The notes under the pieces were generated by a model, which saw nothing but the letters and a program-made list of their open reading frames with translations, did no database searches and was not told the origin of the DNA. From Rugalucina vietnamica (taxonomy: Eukaryota; Mollusca; Bivalvia; Lucinida; Lucinidae), in assembly GCA_964017185.1 (NCBI GenBank), contig OZ024874.1, forward strand, positions 54,216,856-54,280,855: a stretch of DNA of 64,000 nt. Direction: 5' to 3'. Both the position numbers and the translations under genes were made by a program. Shown piece after piece: positions 10,195 to 21,169 of the stretch. The first letter of the stretch is position 1; every line of letters starts with the position of its first letter.

Positions 10195-11660
10195 GCTTCT
10201 GAGCTTTTTTCCAGGATGAGAAAAACAATGACAGGTAACAATCCCAAGCAAGATCTTGTTAATGCTGATGCACGTAAAACGATTGGTAAGATTCTCTCAA
10301 TTCGTTCTCAAGATATTGAGTGGAAACGAAATTTTGACAACAATCAAGGGCCGTAACTCCCTCAAAATTTATCGAAAAATAACGGGCAACAGTCCCAAGC
10401 TAGACATTGTCAATGTTGATGTGCATACAAAATTTGGTCAGATTCTGTCAATTCGTTCTCAAGCTATTGAGCGGAAACAAAATTCTGACATCAATCAAGG
10501 GCCGTAACTCCGTCAAAATTTTGCGAAAAATGACGGGCAACAATCCCAAGCTAGACATTGTCAATGTTGATGTGCATACAAAATTTGGTCAGATTCTGTC
10601 AATTCATTCTCCGGATATTGAGCGGAATCAAAATTCTGATGTCAATCAAGGGCCGTAACTCGTCAAAATTTTGCAATAAAAATGACGGGCAACAATCCCA
10701 AGCTAGATATTGTCAATGTTGATGTGCATACAAAATTTGGTCAGATTCTGTCAATTCGTTCTGAAGATATTGAGCGGAAACGAAATTCTGGCGTCAATCA
10801 AGGGCCATAACTCTGTCAAAATTTTGCGAAAAATGATGGGCAACAATCCCGAGCTAGATATTGTCAATGTTGATGTGCATACAAAATTTGGACAGATTTT
10901 GTCAATTTGTTCTAAAGCTATTGAGCAGAAACAAAATTCTGACATCAATCAAGGGCCGTAACTCTGTCAAAATTTGACGAAAAATGAGGGACAACAATCC
11001 CAAGTAAGATCTTGTCAATGTTGATGTGCATACAAAATTGGGTCTGATTCTGTCAATTCATTCTCAAGATGTCGAGCGGAAACAAAATTCTGACGTCAGT
11101 CAAGGGCTGTAACTCCATCAATTTTTTGCAAAAATGACTGGCAACAATTCCAAGCTAGATCTTGTTGATGTTGATGTGCATACAAAATTTGGTCAGATTC
11201 TGTCCAGCCATTCTCAAGCTATTGAGCGGAAACGAAATTCTGATGTCAATCAAGGGCCGTAACTCCGTCAAAATTTTGCGAAAAATGACGGGCAACAATC
11301 CCAAGCTAGATCTTGTCAACGTTGATGTGCATACAAAATTTGGTCAGATTCTGTCCAGCCATTCTCAAGATATTGAGCGGAAACCAAATTCTGACGTAAA
11401 TCAAGGGCTGTAACTCCAACACAATTTTGCAAAAATAGACGGGTAACAATCCCAAGCTAGGTCTTATCAATGTTAATGTGTATGCAAAATTTGGTCAGAC
11501 TATGTCAAGCTATTCTAAAGATAATGAACGGAAACAAAATGTCGGAAGGACGGAAGGACGGAATTACAGAATAACGGAATAACGGATTAACGGAAGGACA
11601 GAACTACGGAAGGACAGGGTGAATCCAGTATAGCCCCACTTTTTCAAAGCGGGGCTATAA
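10195..11660 (+). mobile_element. pearl-like element with 151-bp core repeats and 3' hairpin
   Basis: About nine tandem units of roughly 151 bp carry 'gggcaacaatcccaagctag', 'gttgatgtgcatacaaaatt', 'ggtcagattctgtc' and 'gagcggaaac'. They are followed by an ACGG-type simple repeat ('gaaggacggaaggacgga') and a hairpin whose arms are TATAGCCCC and GGGGCTATA (11629-11659). Core repeats plus an ACGG microsatellite define the bivalve pearl elements, now viewed as non-autonomous Helitron/Helentron-like DNA. Because 151 is not divisible by three, the recurring 83-codon frames are a by-product of the repeat, not genes. The left end is not resolved. Confidence 0.75.
11629..11659 (+). terminator. 3'-terminal hairpin of the pearl-like element
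   Basis: Stem arms TATAGCCCC-a-CTTT and AAAG-c-GGGGCTATA flank a short loop. This is a structural end of the mobile element rather than a transcription terminator. Confidence 0.75.
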
Positions 11661-11675
11661 TAAAATGAATACAGC

Positions 11676-11745
11676 TTTCTCCCACCTCGGTTTTTGGAGT
11701 GGGAATCTTTTTCTGATCTTTGCCGACTTGTACATTTTTACCATT
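11676..11745 (+). mobile_element. RT-element 3' tail, shortest clear copy
   Basis: 'tcccacctcggtttttggag' followed by 'tgggaatctttttctgatct' and 'ttgccgacttgtac' is the last 70 bp of the tail, starting 16 bp after the hairpin of the pearl-like element. Confidence 0.75.
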
Positions 11746-11918
11746 TTAGCTTCTTGATGCCGAAGGCTCATCAGGTAAGATGATAGTTTATAAAGTGTTT
11801 TTCATTATCATGCGAAAGAAGTTTGTGTTTGAAAGCAAAATGAAAAAAAAAAAAAATATGAAGAAGATTTTTACGCGTTGGTCAACGCAATGTTTGTCTA
11901 TTCGACATTTTATATTAT

Positions 11919-12183
11919 CATCAGGAAAACATGTCCCTGTAATGTGTACTCCCTTGTACCCCACTTTTATATATAAAAAACTGGGGTTTGCAGGGGTATA
12001 CCTTTTTCTTATTTTTGCTCTAAAACATAGATTGTGGATACTCGTTAGAACCGCCTCTGCGTGTACCCACAATCTATGTTTTGAGCAAAAATAAGAAAAA
12101 ATGTCATCATTTTTAAGCTGAAAATTTGAAATTTTCAAAGCTCAAAAAATCTCTGAAAATTACATGGGCAAGTTTTCGTAATG
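11919..12183 (-). mobile_element. Hairpin MITE, copy 2
   Basis: Ends 'catcaggaaaacatgtccct' and 'gggcaagttttcgtaatg'. The long imperfect palindrome is centred on 'gaaccgcctctgcgtg', with one hairpin arm deleted. Confidence 0.8.
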
Positions 12184-12720
12184 TGAATAGTCTCAAATGA
12201 ACTTCGTTAGCCAAAGTTTTCAGTGTCACAAGATAAACCTTATCAAAGTGTGCAGGGTACGGTAATAGTGCTCTTGTCATGTTTAAATGAGCTGACGTTA
12301 AAAACATGCGGCCTTAATTAGTGCCTCCGGACTATAATGTTTTAAACTATTAAGGGATTAGGGAAATCGTATTGAATTGTTGGTCGGTTGTATTGGCTTC
12401 GGTTTAAAAAGTTTCATCTACAATTTTATAATTACTGTATACAACCTCTTATCTCACTAATCGCACTTTACCCCACTTTTACAATGTTTTTCTAATACCT
12501 AGAATTCCAAGAATTTTAGATGATAAGTTAACTCCAAAATTTTATTTTATTCATATTTTATCAACAAGTAATTCCATCTAAATAATTCAAATAGTTATAA
12601 AATGTTAAGTAAAATTGCATTTTAGCAGTCACAATCAGTTATGACTTACGGATTTTGTATCGTCATTTGTACATGCTAATCTGGACAAATGTTCATTACC
12701 TGGAATTTCTAATCAGAGAC
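12184..12720. other. Intron below CTLD exon A: nothing recognised
   Basis: AT-rich sequence without repeats or domains that I can identify. Confidence 0.4.
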
Positions 12721-12807
12721 CACCTTGCTGAAATTATCCCTGATAGTTTGTTTGAATGAAATTAAACAAAATATTGGTAAAGTTAGAAAACTTGATAAAA
12801 TATTTAC

Positions 12808-12978
12808 TTCCTATGAACATTTGTTCAGCTCTGGAATGTATGCTTGCAAGATCAGCACCCTCACGCTGACAGGCTGCCCTACTTTCATGCCAATTAGCCG
12901 CATTATCCGTGCGCTTAATGCAATGTCCTTTGAAATAAGTCCATCCACTGTCACAGGAACCCGTTGGAATACCTCCGA
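12808..12978 (-). CDS. C-type lectin domain, exon A (N-terminal part)
   Basis: The 171-bp exon follows 'ttaccaatgtttcag' and ends AGGAA/gtaaat. It encodes CDSGWTYFKGHCIKRTD, then NWHESRAACQREGADLASIH and SRAEQMFIG. This is the classic start of a CTLD: C-x-x-G-W-x-x-F, then A-x-x-x-C-x-x-x-G-A-x-L-A-S-I-H-S. Cysteines for the first disulphides are present. It is phase 1 at both ends, so it can be joined by WSC-d upstream (giving NSVY-I-GG) and exon B downstream. No signal-peptide exon was recognised upstream. Confidence 0.85.
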
Positions 12979-13029
12979 CTGAAACATTGGTAAAAGGCGA
13001 CGTGTTACAATGCCGTTATGCAAACACGT

Positions 13030-13670
13030 TTATGGTTTAAGCCCCCCTCCAATTATCAATAATTGACCGTTCCAAGGCGGCACTGCTGTTGTGGTTCACA
13101 TTTATCCATGTTATTCCAATTATGTGTTTTTATGTTGCACGACTTTGTAACCATCCAAATATTATTTGACTGTTCATTTAATTGTTCTGTCCCAGCTATC
13201 ACTGTGACTACCTCACTTCAACAGCTGCTCACTTTGCTTTCCGTGATACATGTTACATGTTGGTACATACCTATATTTCCTTAACATGGTTTTCCTTATT
13301 TCTTGTTTATTTTTGTGCATAATTGAACCACTGCTGAAGCTGAGGGTGAGGTTAGTCGCCTGTAAGATCGGTTTAAGTCCCCCAGTAATTTTATTTTACT
13401 GATCGTTCCAAGGCGATACTTCTGTTGTGGTTCTAATTGTTTTGTGTTTTGGAGTCGAATTTTTGTGCTGTTTGAGCCTTATAAACGTTTTCATATTTTA
13501 GTTCAGTTCGGGTAACTGAGTGGCCGTTTATTGGGGAATATCTGCTCACTCGGCTTTCGATGTATTTTCTTGTTATAAGTACCTAAGTGTCATTTTAGTA
13601 TTTTGCCACCTCTCGGTTTATGGAGTAGGAATTTCTTTCTGATTGATAATTGCCTACTTGTACCTTTTTA
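13030..13670 (+). mobile_element. RT-element 3' tails, two abutting pieces
   Basis: 13033-13100 carries 'gaccgttccaaggcgg' and 'ctgctgttgtggttc'. 13325-13670 carries the longer series 'ccactgctgaagctgagggt', 'tgatcgttccaaggcgatac', 'ctgagtggccgtttattggg' and 'tgcctacttgtacctttt'. The start of the tail is missing in both. Confidence 0.7.
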
Positions 13671-13671
13671 T

Positions 13672-13790
13672 GTAATGAAAAATGATTTTTTTCGGTTGTG
13701 AAAATAGAAATATTCATTCGAAAAAAGATATTTGTCATACATTTGCTCATAACATAGCATGTGGGTTCAAGTTAGAAACTACCTTACTAA
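13672..13790 (+). mobile_element. Hairpin MITE, half copy
   Basis: Only one arm remains: 'aatgattttttt', 'tcattcgaaaaaagatattt', 'tttgctcataacatagc' and 'gtgggttcaagttagaa'. It stops where the central hairpin should begin. Confidence 0.55.
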
Positions 13791-14168
13791 CCAAGTAGTA
13801 AACGCAATTAAATCTAAAATCCTATTTCAAATCCCAGGTTCGAAACAGACAGTACTAAACAGTAATCATAACAGCACACGCGAAGTTCTTTCTAAGCCAG
13901 GATAAAAACTAAATAGATTAAGGTTTATCATTATTGGAAATCCTTCATATTCTTGCACAGACGATTGCAATTATCATTCATCAATTTTCAGGAAATAGTC
14001 TTTACTACACAGATTTCAAACCATACTTTTGCTCAAATTACAACAGTAATTCAGTATGACACGTAAATATTTAAATATGAAGTTCACGTGTCAATATAGC
14101 ACACTTCGGAACTTCAACTGGGCAAGTAAGTACGAAATGACACAACCAAAGAAATAAATTTATATATA

Positions 14169-15333
14169 CTATAAGACTTAAGTTTAGCAATTTTTTCATT
14201 CATCATTATTTTCAAAATCAAATGTTTGAAAACTTTAAATACGCTTTTAATATGTCAAGTGATGCTCAAATTCATGTTTCGAGACAAGTGTGTGCTTTTC
14301 TCACGTCCACGAGTTGCTACGTTACGTTTAGAAAGGCATGCAAATCACGTGCCCAGCATTCCACGTGCATCACATGTCATCAATTTTTGCCTTGTTTGAT
14401 TTGTAAAAGTGTCATAACGAATAAACCGGAATGACATTTGAAAAATTCCGTGAGGGGACGCCGTCATGGCCTGACGTTAAACCAGCGTAACATGAAGATC
14501 AATATAATTAGTGCAGACATGAAGAAAAAGGAAGCCAGTTGGAACTTCTAAGCTTACTAGAGAACGATAGTCTCCTAGAACCATATTCCATCAGCTGATA
14601 GCATCAAAAACCGGCATCATGACGCCAGGCAAAGTAAGGCTATCGTGATATAGGGCAATACCATTTTGACGTCATAGTGACGTAATCGATTTTAAGGCAA
14701 CCTTCGAACATCAGGTTTGATAATTTGCGGCATGGAAAGATGGATTTGTATTGGAACAGCTGACAGGAAACAACCTGCGTGGTGCGAACACCGTGAATAT
14801 TGCCGTTACGTTTTTGGTCCTGTAAACGTTTAACGTAAACGTGCAAGACTAGACTTGACATCACATCAAACCTTATAGGCCTACTAAGCGAATGTTTTCT
14901 CGTGAAAGCGAAATCGCACGTCATTTCAGCAAATAAACACATATGGGTTCACCTCGGGAGAAAGATCAGGGAACAAAATGACGTCAGTTACGTCATACAC
15001 CGGGGGCGTTACCTCGTACCATAATGGAATCAAATCTCTACGATCATGGTACTGTACTCTTTTTGAGCACAAGAAAATGTTAAAATGACTGTTTTGGGGA
15101 ATAAAAGTTTAACTTTTCATATGCCGAGAAACAATGTGAATTTTGAGGTGACACCCCTGTAAACTTTGACGTAGCGTAATTGCGTCCGGAGAAGATGGAT
15201 TTCCGATGAAAAGTGAAAATTGTGGTTCCTTAAAGATTAAAGATTGATGGGTTGAAGTGTTTAGTTCAGTTCATCTTTATACCAATTTGCAATTTCGAAA
15301 TCAAATAAAAATTGCTAAACTTAAGTCTTATAG
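14169..15333. mobile_element. TA-flanked element with 27-bp perfect TIRs
   Basis: The left end CTATAAGACTTAAGTTTAGC continues AATTTTT. The right end is its exact reverse complement, and both abut TA. The 1165-bp body has no transposase. It contains paired CRE-like words ('tgacgtcatagtgacgtaat' near 14668 and 'tgacgtcagttacgtcat' near 14980) in opposite orientation. Non-autonomous Tc1/mariner-type is the best fit. Confidence 0.85.
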
Positions 15334-15361
15334 TATATTTGAATTATCTTTACGAACTGTT

Positions 15362-15485
15362 TCATCATGGTGCTTATCATAATTTATTTGTTTAATTAAT
15401 TGTTTGATTATTGTTGTGAGCCACTGCAGTAGCTGAGGGTGAGGTTGGGTACATTTCAAATCGATTTAAGCCCGCAGTAAATATC
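15362..15485 (+). mobile_element. RT-element tail fragment
   Basis: 'ttatcataatttatttgttt', 'gagccactgcagtagctgag' and 'gatttaagcccgcagtaa' match the middle of the tail at about 7760-7915. Confidence 0.65.
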
Positions 15486-15489
15486 GCAC

Positions 15490-15960
15490 CTGCTTACTGA
15501 CAAAATTTCGTTCGTCTGTCCGTACGTCCGTCAGTGCGTCAACAATCACGTCAAAGTTCATGTCGAAGTTTAATTTTCCCTGCATTTGTGTGGAATCTTG
15601 AATATTATTGACACACCCATCAAGCACGCTCCTTGACACGAAACCCTTGACTCACATTTCACGGTTCACTGACTTAATAAATTTTACGTCAAAGTTTGGT
15701 TTTCTCTTCTCATGCGACAGCTGCATGACTGTATGAAACCTTGCATAGTAATTATCCTTGACATGCGCTTCAAGCCTGCAATTTAGCCCTGTGCCCTTGA
15801 CCTGTGATTCGCGGCCCAGCTCTCCTGGATGCAGTTGCTCTAAATCATTTTTACATTGGAAAATAGCAGTCCTTCTCCGCATGACCTAAAGTGATGGATG
15901 TGTTGCGCGACTTGTAAATTTTACGTTGTGGTTGAGTTTGCTCTGTGCTAGCTGTGAGTG
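15490..15960 (+). repeat. Dispersed repeat with CCGT simple stretch
   Basis: 'ttcgttcgtctgtccgtacg' leads into 'acgtcaaagtttggttttct', 'gcatagtaattatccttgac' and 'gcccttgacctg'. Relatives lie at 17795-17960 and 30345-30500. The (TCCG)-type start suggests another pearl-like family. Confidence 0.55.
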
Positions 15961-15985
15961 TGAAACTTCACATTGTCATAATGGT

Positions 15986-16306
15986 GGCGTCATACCTAAC
16001 CGATTTTGACACACGATGGCTACACGAATATGAAATTTGAATTTCGCGCGATTTTCGTCACGAATTTGGTAGAAAGTCAATATTGAGCCGACGCATACAC
16101 GAAGCCTACCGATGGTCACACGATGGACACACGAATAGCTCACGATTATACCCGAAGCTCTCACGAAGACTATAGGAACTGGTAGTTTTGCATACGATGT
16201 TGTTGCAAATGGTACACGCAGGCCTCACGATGGCTTCTTGATGGCCTGACGAAATCGTGTTAGGTGTAATCGTATTCCCGAATGTGTCCCGAAGGTATCA
16301 CGTGAC
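15986..16306 (+). mobile_element. CACGATGG-word element, copy 1
   Basis: It starts GGCGTCATACC and is packed with variants of 'cacacgatggc', 'cacgaag' and 'cacgaat'. It is an inverted relative of 29125-29448. Its left terminus matches both ends of the 27635-30322 element. Confidence 0.7.
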
Positions 16307-16309
16307 TAC

Positions 16310-17460
16310 CCAATGTTATGTAAAAATCAATTAAATAATCGTAGGTTGAGCATTGATATAATATCTCAATAGTTATATCACGGGGTCTATTCTCTAAGCC
16401 TATATAATCTGGTGTCGTCCAGGTATAAGCAGGTTCCGGTAGTGGATTTGAGAAATTGAATGTAAACAAAGAAATGGAGTAGACAGGTGAACAGGTAAGT
16501 TGCATTATTACTGTTTTATCTTTTGATTTTGAATAAAATCATGATGTGCAGTCTCAAGAGAATTTACAAACACTAGTAGGAATCAAAATTAGAGTGGCGA
16601 AGATGCAATAGGAAACTAGATTTCGATATTCAAAGTTTCGATACGTGGCTGTTTTGATGTAACAGTTTCGGCCAGATTCACACGTTTGACCTACATTTTG
16701 AATATTTATGCACCGGACATTGTCCGATGCGACCCACAAACAAATATAACCAGTACGTACATTCCTGGGAATCGAAATCGCTTCATGAAAGCGAGTCCAA
16801 AATAAAAAATCTTGGTATAAGCACATTTTTCAGGTGGTCGTGAATGTTAAGACTCTTTAGTACGGTAGACGTGCAATCTGACTGACACTGTACCAGGTGC
16901 TCAAATTGTTTATGCAATCCCAAGCACTCTCAAATTTGAAATAATTGAGCTTGTTTATAGTGGCTGAGAGACATATTCGCTCAAAAGCATAACAAGGATC
17001 TTATCCCATCCCAAAACATAAAATGGTTCCTCATAATTCTGGCGTGAGTTGCATAACGCGAACCCTTGAGATATTGATGACGCCATTTGATCTTCCTTAT
17101 TCCTTAGCAACGGCGGATTGCTTTCAGAGAGGCAGTTCCTGGGAACGTTACATAGCGCTGGCGAACATTTTTTTGGTAACACACCGTTGCATAGGAAATA
17201 GTTGCGAAGTGCTTGCTAACCCTGTTTATGTTTAACACGTATCAGCTACACGTCTATTCATATCCTACATAATATTCCCCATGTACATTTGTGGCAAATA
17301 AAATGTCGTATGCAAGGTGCATAATTTGCTCAGTTAAGAAATAGAATGGGCCATTGTGTAGTATAAAATGAGTGTAGTCTATTCAACTGGCGATTGTTTT
17401 AATGTGGTTGGAAATTAAGTTGAATTGTTTTTGGTGTTTTTAAATGAAACAGAAAGGCGT
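16310..17460. other. Nothing firm recognised
   Basis: Only a 30-bp match ('gaatagacccc' region) to the 18.9-kb repeat is visible at about 16382-16412. No domain-bearing exon was found. Confidence 0.4.
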
Positions 17461-17483
17461 ATACTCTGTTCTAGATGATAAAC

Positions 17484-17651
17484 ATGCCTAAAAGAAAAAA
17501 GAAGACCAACTTGACAACAGGAAAAAAGCACATGCGCATGAGGAGAAATCGGCCTGGTTTAGTCCCACAAATGAACTGGAACACTGAAATCGAAATTTTG
17601 AACATGATAATTCAGTGGACGAGGAAGAAAGTGATGTGGAATATGAAATAA
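17484..17651 (+). CDS. Short very basic ORF, possible transposon remnant
   Basis: 55 codons begin MPKRKKKTNLTTGKKHMRMR, then RNRPGLVPQMNW. The N-terminus is Lys/Arg-rich, like a nuclear or DNA-binding leader. The +1 frame of the second half is acidic (VDEEESDVEY), so the ORF may have been frameshifted. Function is unknown. It resembles in style, not in sequence, the basic ORF at 52702. Confidence 0.3.
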   Translation: MPKRKKKTNLTTGKKHMRMRRNRPGLVPQMNWNTEIEILNMIIQWTRKKVMWNMK

Positions 17652-17794
17652 ATTGTGAAGATGGGCCGATAAGAAATTATCCAGAAAAGTAAAACATCTA
17701 CTTAACATTTAGACAAATTTTGGCTCTATTAATAAGAGAAAACAGAAGCATATTAATCACAGCTGCTTATATCAGGTTGCGACATAGTAGTTCA

Positions 17795-17960
17795 AATTTC
17801 CGTGCGTCCTTCTGTTTGTTCGTTCGTCAATAATGTCGAGTTGTATATTTCTTTGCAGCAGAGACAGCTGTAAGCATGAACCCCTGTACAGTAATTGTGC
17901 TTGACATTAGCTTCAGCAATGCACCTTGACCCGGTGTCCTTGGTCTATACATAAGAGTTG
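17795..17960 (+). repeat. Second copy of the 15.5-kb dispersed repeat
   Basis: 'gtccttctgtttgttcgttc', 'agacagctgtaagcatgaac', 'cagtaattgtgcttgacatt' and 'gcaccttgacccggtgtcct' match the layout at 15490-15800. Confidence 0.55.
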
Positions 17961-17989
17961 GATGACGTCGAATTGCGATGATCGTACGA

Positions 17990-18300
17990 TCGCCGCACGA
18001 TTTATTATGATAATTTATGGACAAAAAATAGTTCGGCGATCGTAGGGAGACCGCAAGGGCTCAGTCAGAAATCATAGCGACACCTCGCGGACACTCCAAT
18101 TAAAGAGTGCGGATACCCTACGCTTTCCATACGACTCCATTCGGTTCCGACTCAAAATATCGACGAAAGCCAAAGCAAGAAATCGTTGAATTGTTAACAC
18201 ATACGTCGTAGCTAACGATCACTTCCGATGTCTAAAATCGTAGGAAAAATCGCAGACCGAAAAATCGTACGATGATCGGTGCAAATGTAACCTAGGCATA
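17990..18300. repeat. GATCG-word segment
   Basis: Dense in 'gatcgtacgatcgccg', 'cggcgatcgtaggg' and 'aatcgtacgatgatcgg'. It looks like another element built from iterated CG-containing words; its ends were not resolved. Confidence 0.45.
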
Positions 18301-18879
18301 ATCACTATACTTTCACTATTAATCGTATAAATTAGTTGTAATGCTTATAACGACTCTTCGATCTACAGTAACAATTTAATGTGTGCAACTGCACATATTA
18401 ATTATGGTATTGCCTGTTAAAAGAATCCATATCACGAACGAATCTCAATAATAAGGAAAACTTAACAGTTTCATGTTTTTGGAAATATCTCACAACCCAT
18501 GATTTTGTTCTTTGCATTCACACCACCCCTACATTTTATTCTTATACGTTACATGTTTACATGCTGTTCTTCCTCCAAAGCAAATGACATGTTATTTCTT
18601 GAATATATAAATCATTGAAGACCAACAAGTGTACTCACCTTCAGCAATCTGCTCAAAATCACAAGTGTGTCGACAAATCAACAAAAATGTACCGCTAGTT
18701 TATCTTCTCGCGGATGAGGCACGTGCTTTTATGAGCTTTGAACATTTCCGCTGAACGCTTCTCAAATTTTTGCAAAGATTTGTTAATGTTAATTTGATGT
18801 TTTAACATGTATCTAGAGACTGCACTTCAAAAAATGTACATTGCTGACCTAAGTTCTTATATTATTGTCATTTTTTGAA

Positions 18880-19440
18880 GAAAGCAATGAAACACCAGAC
18901 TAAACTGACCTTAACCAGCACAACTCCCGAGCATATTGGCTTGAAGAATAGACCCCGTGTATATACGTATACTGTAGGGGCATTGTGTATTTTATGGGTT
19001 GGAGTCAAGGCTTGTAGTCTTGGAGTGGTCATAGGCTGTCGTCTTGAAGTGGAACCCTGGAGGGAAAGTTTGGAGTTGAACAGGAAATGCAAGTAAATAC
19101 ATGTTTAGAATACAAAGAAACTTTCAGATATGGGTGTAAATTTCTTATCATAACAATCCCCTGTTCAAACAGATAATCTAAGTTAAGGGTCTACCAACAT
19201 ATCTATGAATGCTGTACTAAGACATTAACAGTCACATCCAAAACAACGTTCTATATGTCAGAATTAACTGGCTTTGTTTTGATTTAGTTTTCTGCTTCAC
19301 TCCACAGTTCCACTCCAATCCATGACTCCAAAGACTCCAGTCCACAAAATACACGCTACCTGCCTAAACTGTAAGCTGGTGGTTGAACGAGCCCCGGTTT
19401 CATTTGAGTGCAAACATGATCTCTTTTGAGAAAGCATTTA
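18880..19440 (+). repeat. TCCA-word repeat, copy 1
   Basis: 'gggttggagtcaaggcttgt' and 'gaagtggaaccctggaggga' occur here. Further on are 'ccacagttccactccaatcc' and 'ggtggttgaacgagcccc'. All four are found reversed within 28535-28885. Confidence 0.7.
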
Positions 19441-19449
19441 ATTTGTACA

Positions 19450-20570
19450 TGTATGCTTTCCTTGTTGGCGTCAATTGATATCAGTTACTTGAGTACAGCT
19501 CTTGCTAAGAACCATGCAAAACCTGCAAATGGTGATACATCGACTGTCAAAAAAATAAATAGTTTTCAGTTTTCCCAATAGATTAGGTCCTGAAACAAAG
19601 CAGGTGACCCTTTTTTCTGGTAAAATGTATTAAATATGAATGTTGCAGCTAGTTTTAAAAACACCCTCTGGAGAGATTTTCCCATAGACTTCCATTGTAA
19701 ATTTCGAAGTGCTGTTTTCTCTCATGATGGACCTGTTTTATTCACAAGTTTTGGTTAAAAAGCATAAAAAAAGACCCTTGCTTTTCATTTCTGCAATCAA
19801 ACCCGTGTGTTTTTTAGATAGTTTATGGTAAATTGGCAAAATGTTATTAGCAAGGGAAGTAACTCAATTTGTCTCTAAGCAATAAGGGAGTAAGCAATGC
19901 ATAATGATGACCAATAATTTTATTTTTCCGTTTTGTTTAATTTTATCCTGTGCATTCAAAAGTCTGAAGATAGACAATTAAATACTTTTAATATTTTATA
20001 GAAATCTAATCTATTACTTTTGAAGAAAGAATTTACTTATTTTTCTGCATTTCGCAATAACGAAGGATCCCCAAAGTTCAAGGCTGAATGAAAATTTTTG
20101 GCGTAAAAAATGTGATAATGATTCAGAGTGACAGAACTGAGGATAAAATGTGTACATTTTATGTTCAAATGTAACTTTTGCATGCATAAATGAAGAAAAC
20201 ATTATGTAGATGTGTAAAATAATTATGCTGAGCATGAAATATACAGTGTCAAGGATGCGGAAGAGACATTTCGACAAGCAGTAGTTCTCGGAAGTCAAGA
20301 GAAGAAAACACCATTACAGGACAGACAGTCAAACAATGCCAGGAAGATGTACCAGACTGAATTATTGTATGAAAATTGCTTCTACATGGACATGAATATA
20401 TTGTGTGTGCCTTGATAAACAGGTTTTAAAGACAAAAAGGTAATAATTTTAATCAGTTATTTGGCATGATGCATCATCCCCTACACCTGTCCTTCCACCT
20501 GATCCCATTCCCAAGTAGAGGCATAAGCTAGCTTTTTGTCCAACAAACAAACGTATGTATAATGCACTAG
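19450..20570. other. Nothing recognised
   Basis: AT-rich intronic sequence; no structured repeat or coding motif seen. Confidence 0.4.
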
Positions 20571-20578
20571 TTATACAA

Positions 20579-20824
20579 AACCACAGCCCCCACCCCCAGG
20601 GGGGATAGCCGTGGAAATGAGTGGGGCTTTGACCAAAGTTTTGCCACGGCAGTGTGGTGGAAATACCAGGGGTTTGTTTTATATAGGCGAAAATATAGCA
20701 GGCTGAAGGGAAAATACCAGTGGTTTTACTGAGTGCTCAGTACCCGCAGGGTGGGCTTTTAACAGGGATTGGCTGGACCAAACGTCAAAGTCCCCGCTAT
20801 TCCCCGGGGCTGGGGGCCATGGTT
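20579..20824. mobile_element. 246-bp GC-rich-ended MITE
   Basis: The left end AACCACAGCCCCCACCCCCA and the reversed right end AACCATGGCCCCCAGCCCC are inverted repeats extending about 55 bp to 'gctttgacc' and 'actttgac'. No coding potential. Confidence 0.75.
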
Positions 20825-20955
20825 ACAAATGACAAGAGCATAAAGCCTTAGACGCTTCCCCTGCAGATACAAGGACCAATACCATAAGGATAAAATAAAG
20901 AAATGTAGATTTTTTTCTTCTGAAAAATCAGATTAGGCCTGTACAAAAATTTCAA

Positions 20956-21165
20956 TGCGGAGCATGGTGGCCTAGTGGATAGCATGTCAGACTATGGTCC
21001 AAATATTTGTGGGGTTAGATCCGGGGTTACATCCTTGCTGGCACCGTGTTGTGTCCATGAGCAAGGCATATTTACTGCTTTTTACCAAGGAAGTAGTGAT
21101 AGCCACCCAGACATGACTGAAAATTATTGTTTAACCTCAAATTAGACATTCAGGAAACCCTACCC
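20956..21165 (+). mobile_element. tRNA-derived SINE
   Basis: Box-A-like 'tggcctagtggatagc' and box-B-like 'ggttagatcc' are followed by 'ggcaccgtgttgtgtccatg', 'agcaaggcatatttactgct' and 'cagacatgactgaaaatt'. It is the most readable plus-strand copy. Confidence 0.75.
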
Positions 21166-21169
21166 ATCC

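Noticed and set aside
10256..11413. Repeated 83-codon ORFs, at first sight a small gene family
   Set aside because: They follow the 151-bp core repeat of the pearl-like element and shift frame with each unit. The protein similarity is a by-product of DNA repetition.
11629..11659. Rho-independent transcription terminator
   Set aside because: The hairpin is the structural 3' end of a mobile element in eukaryotic DNA.
12811..13023. 70-codon minus-strand ORF at the CTLD exon
   Set aside because: Wrong frame. The correct frame of 12978-12808 gives the CTLD cysteines and in-phase splice sites.
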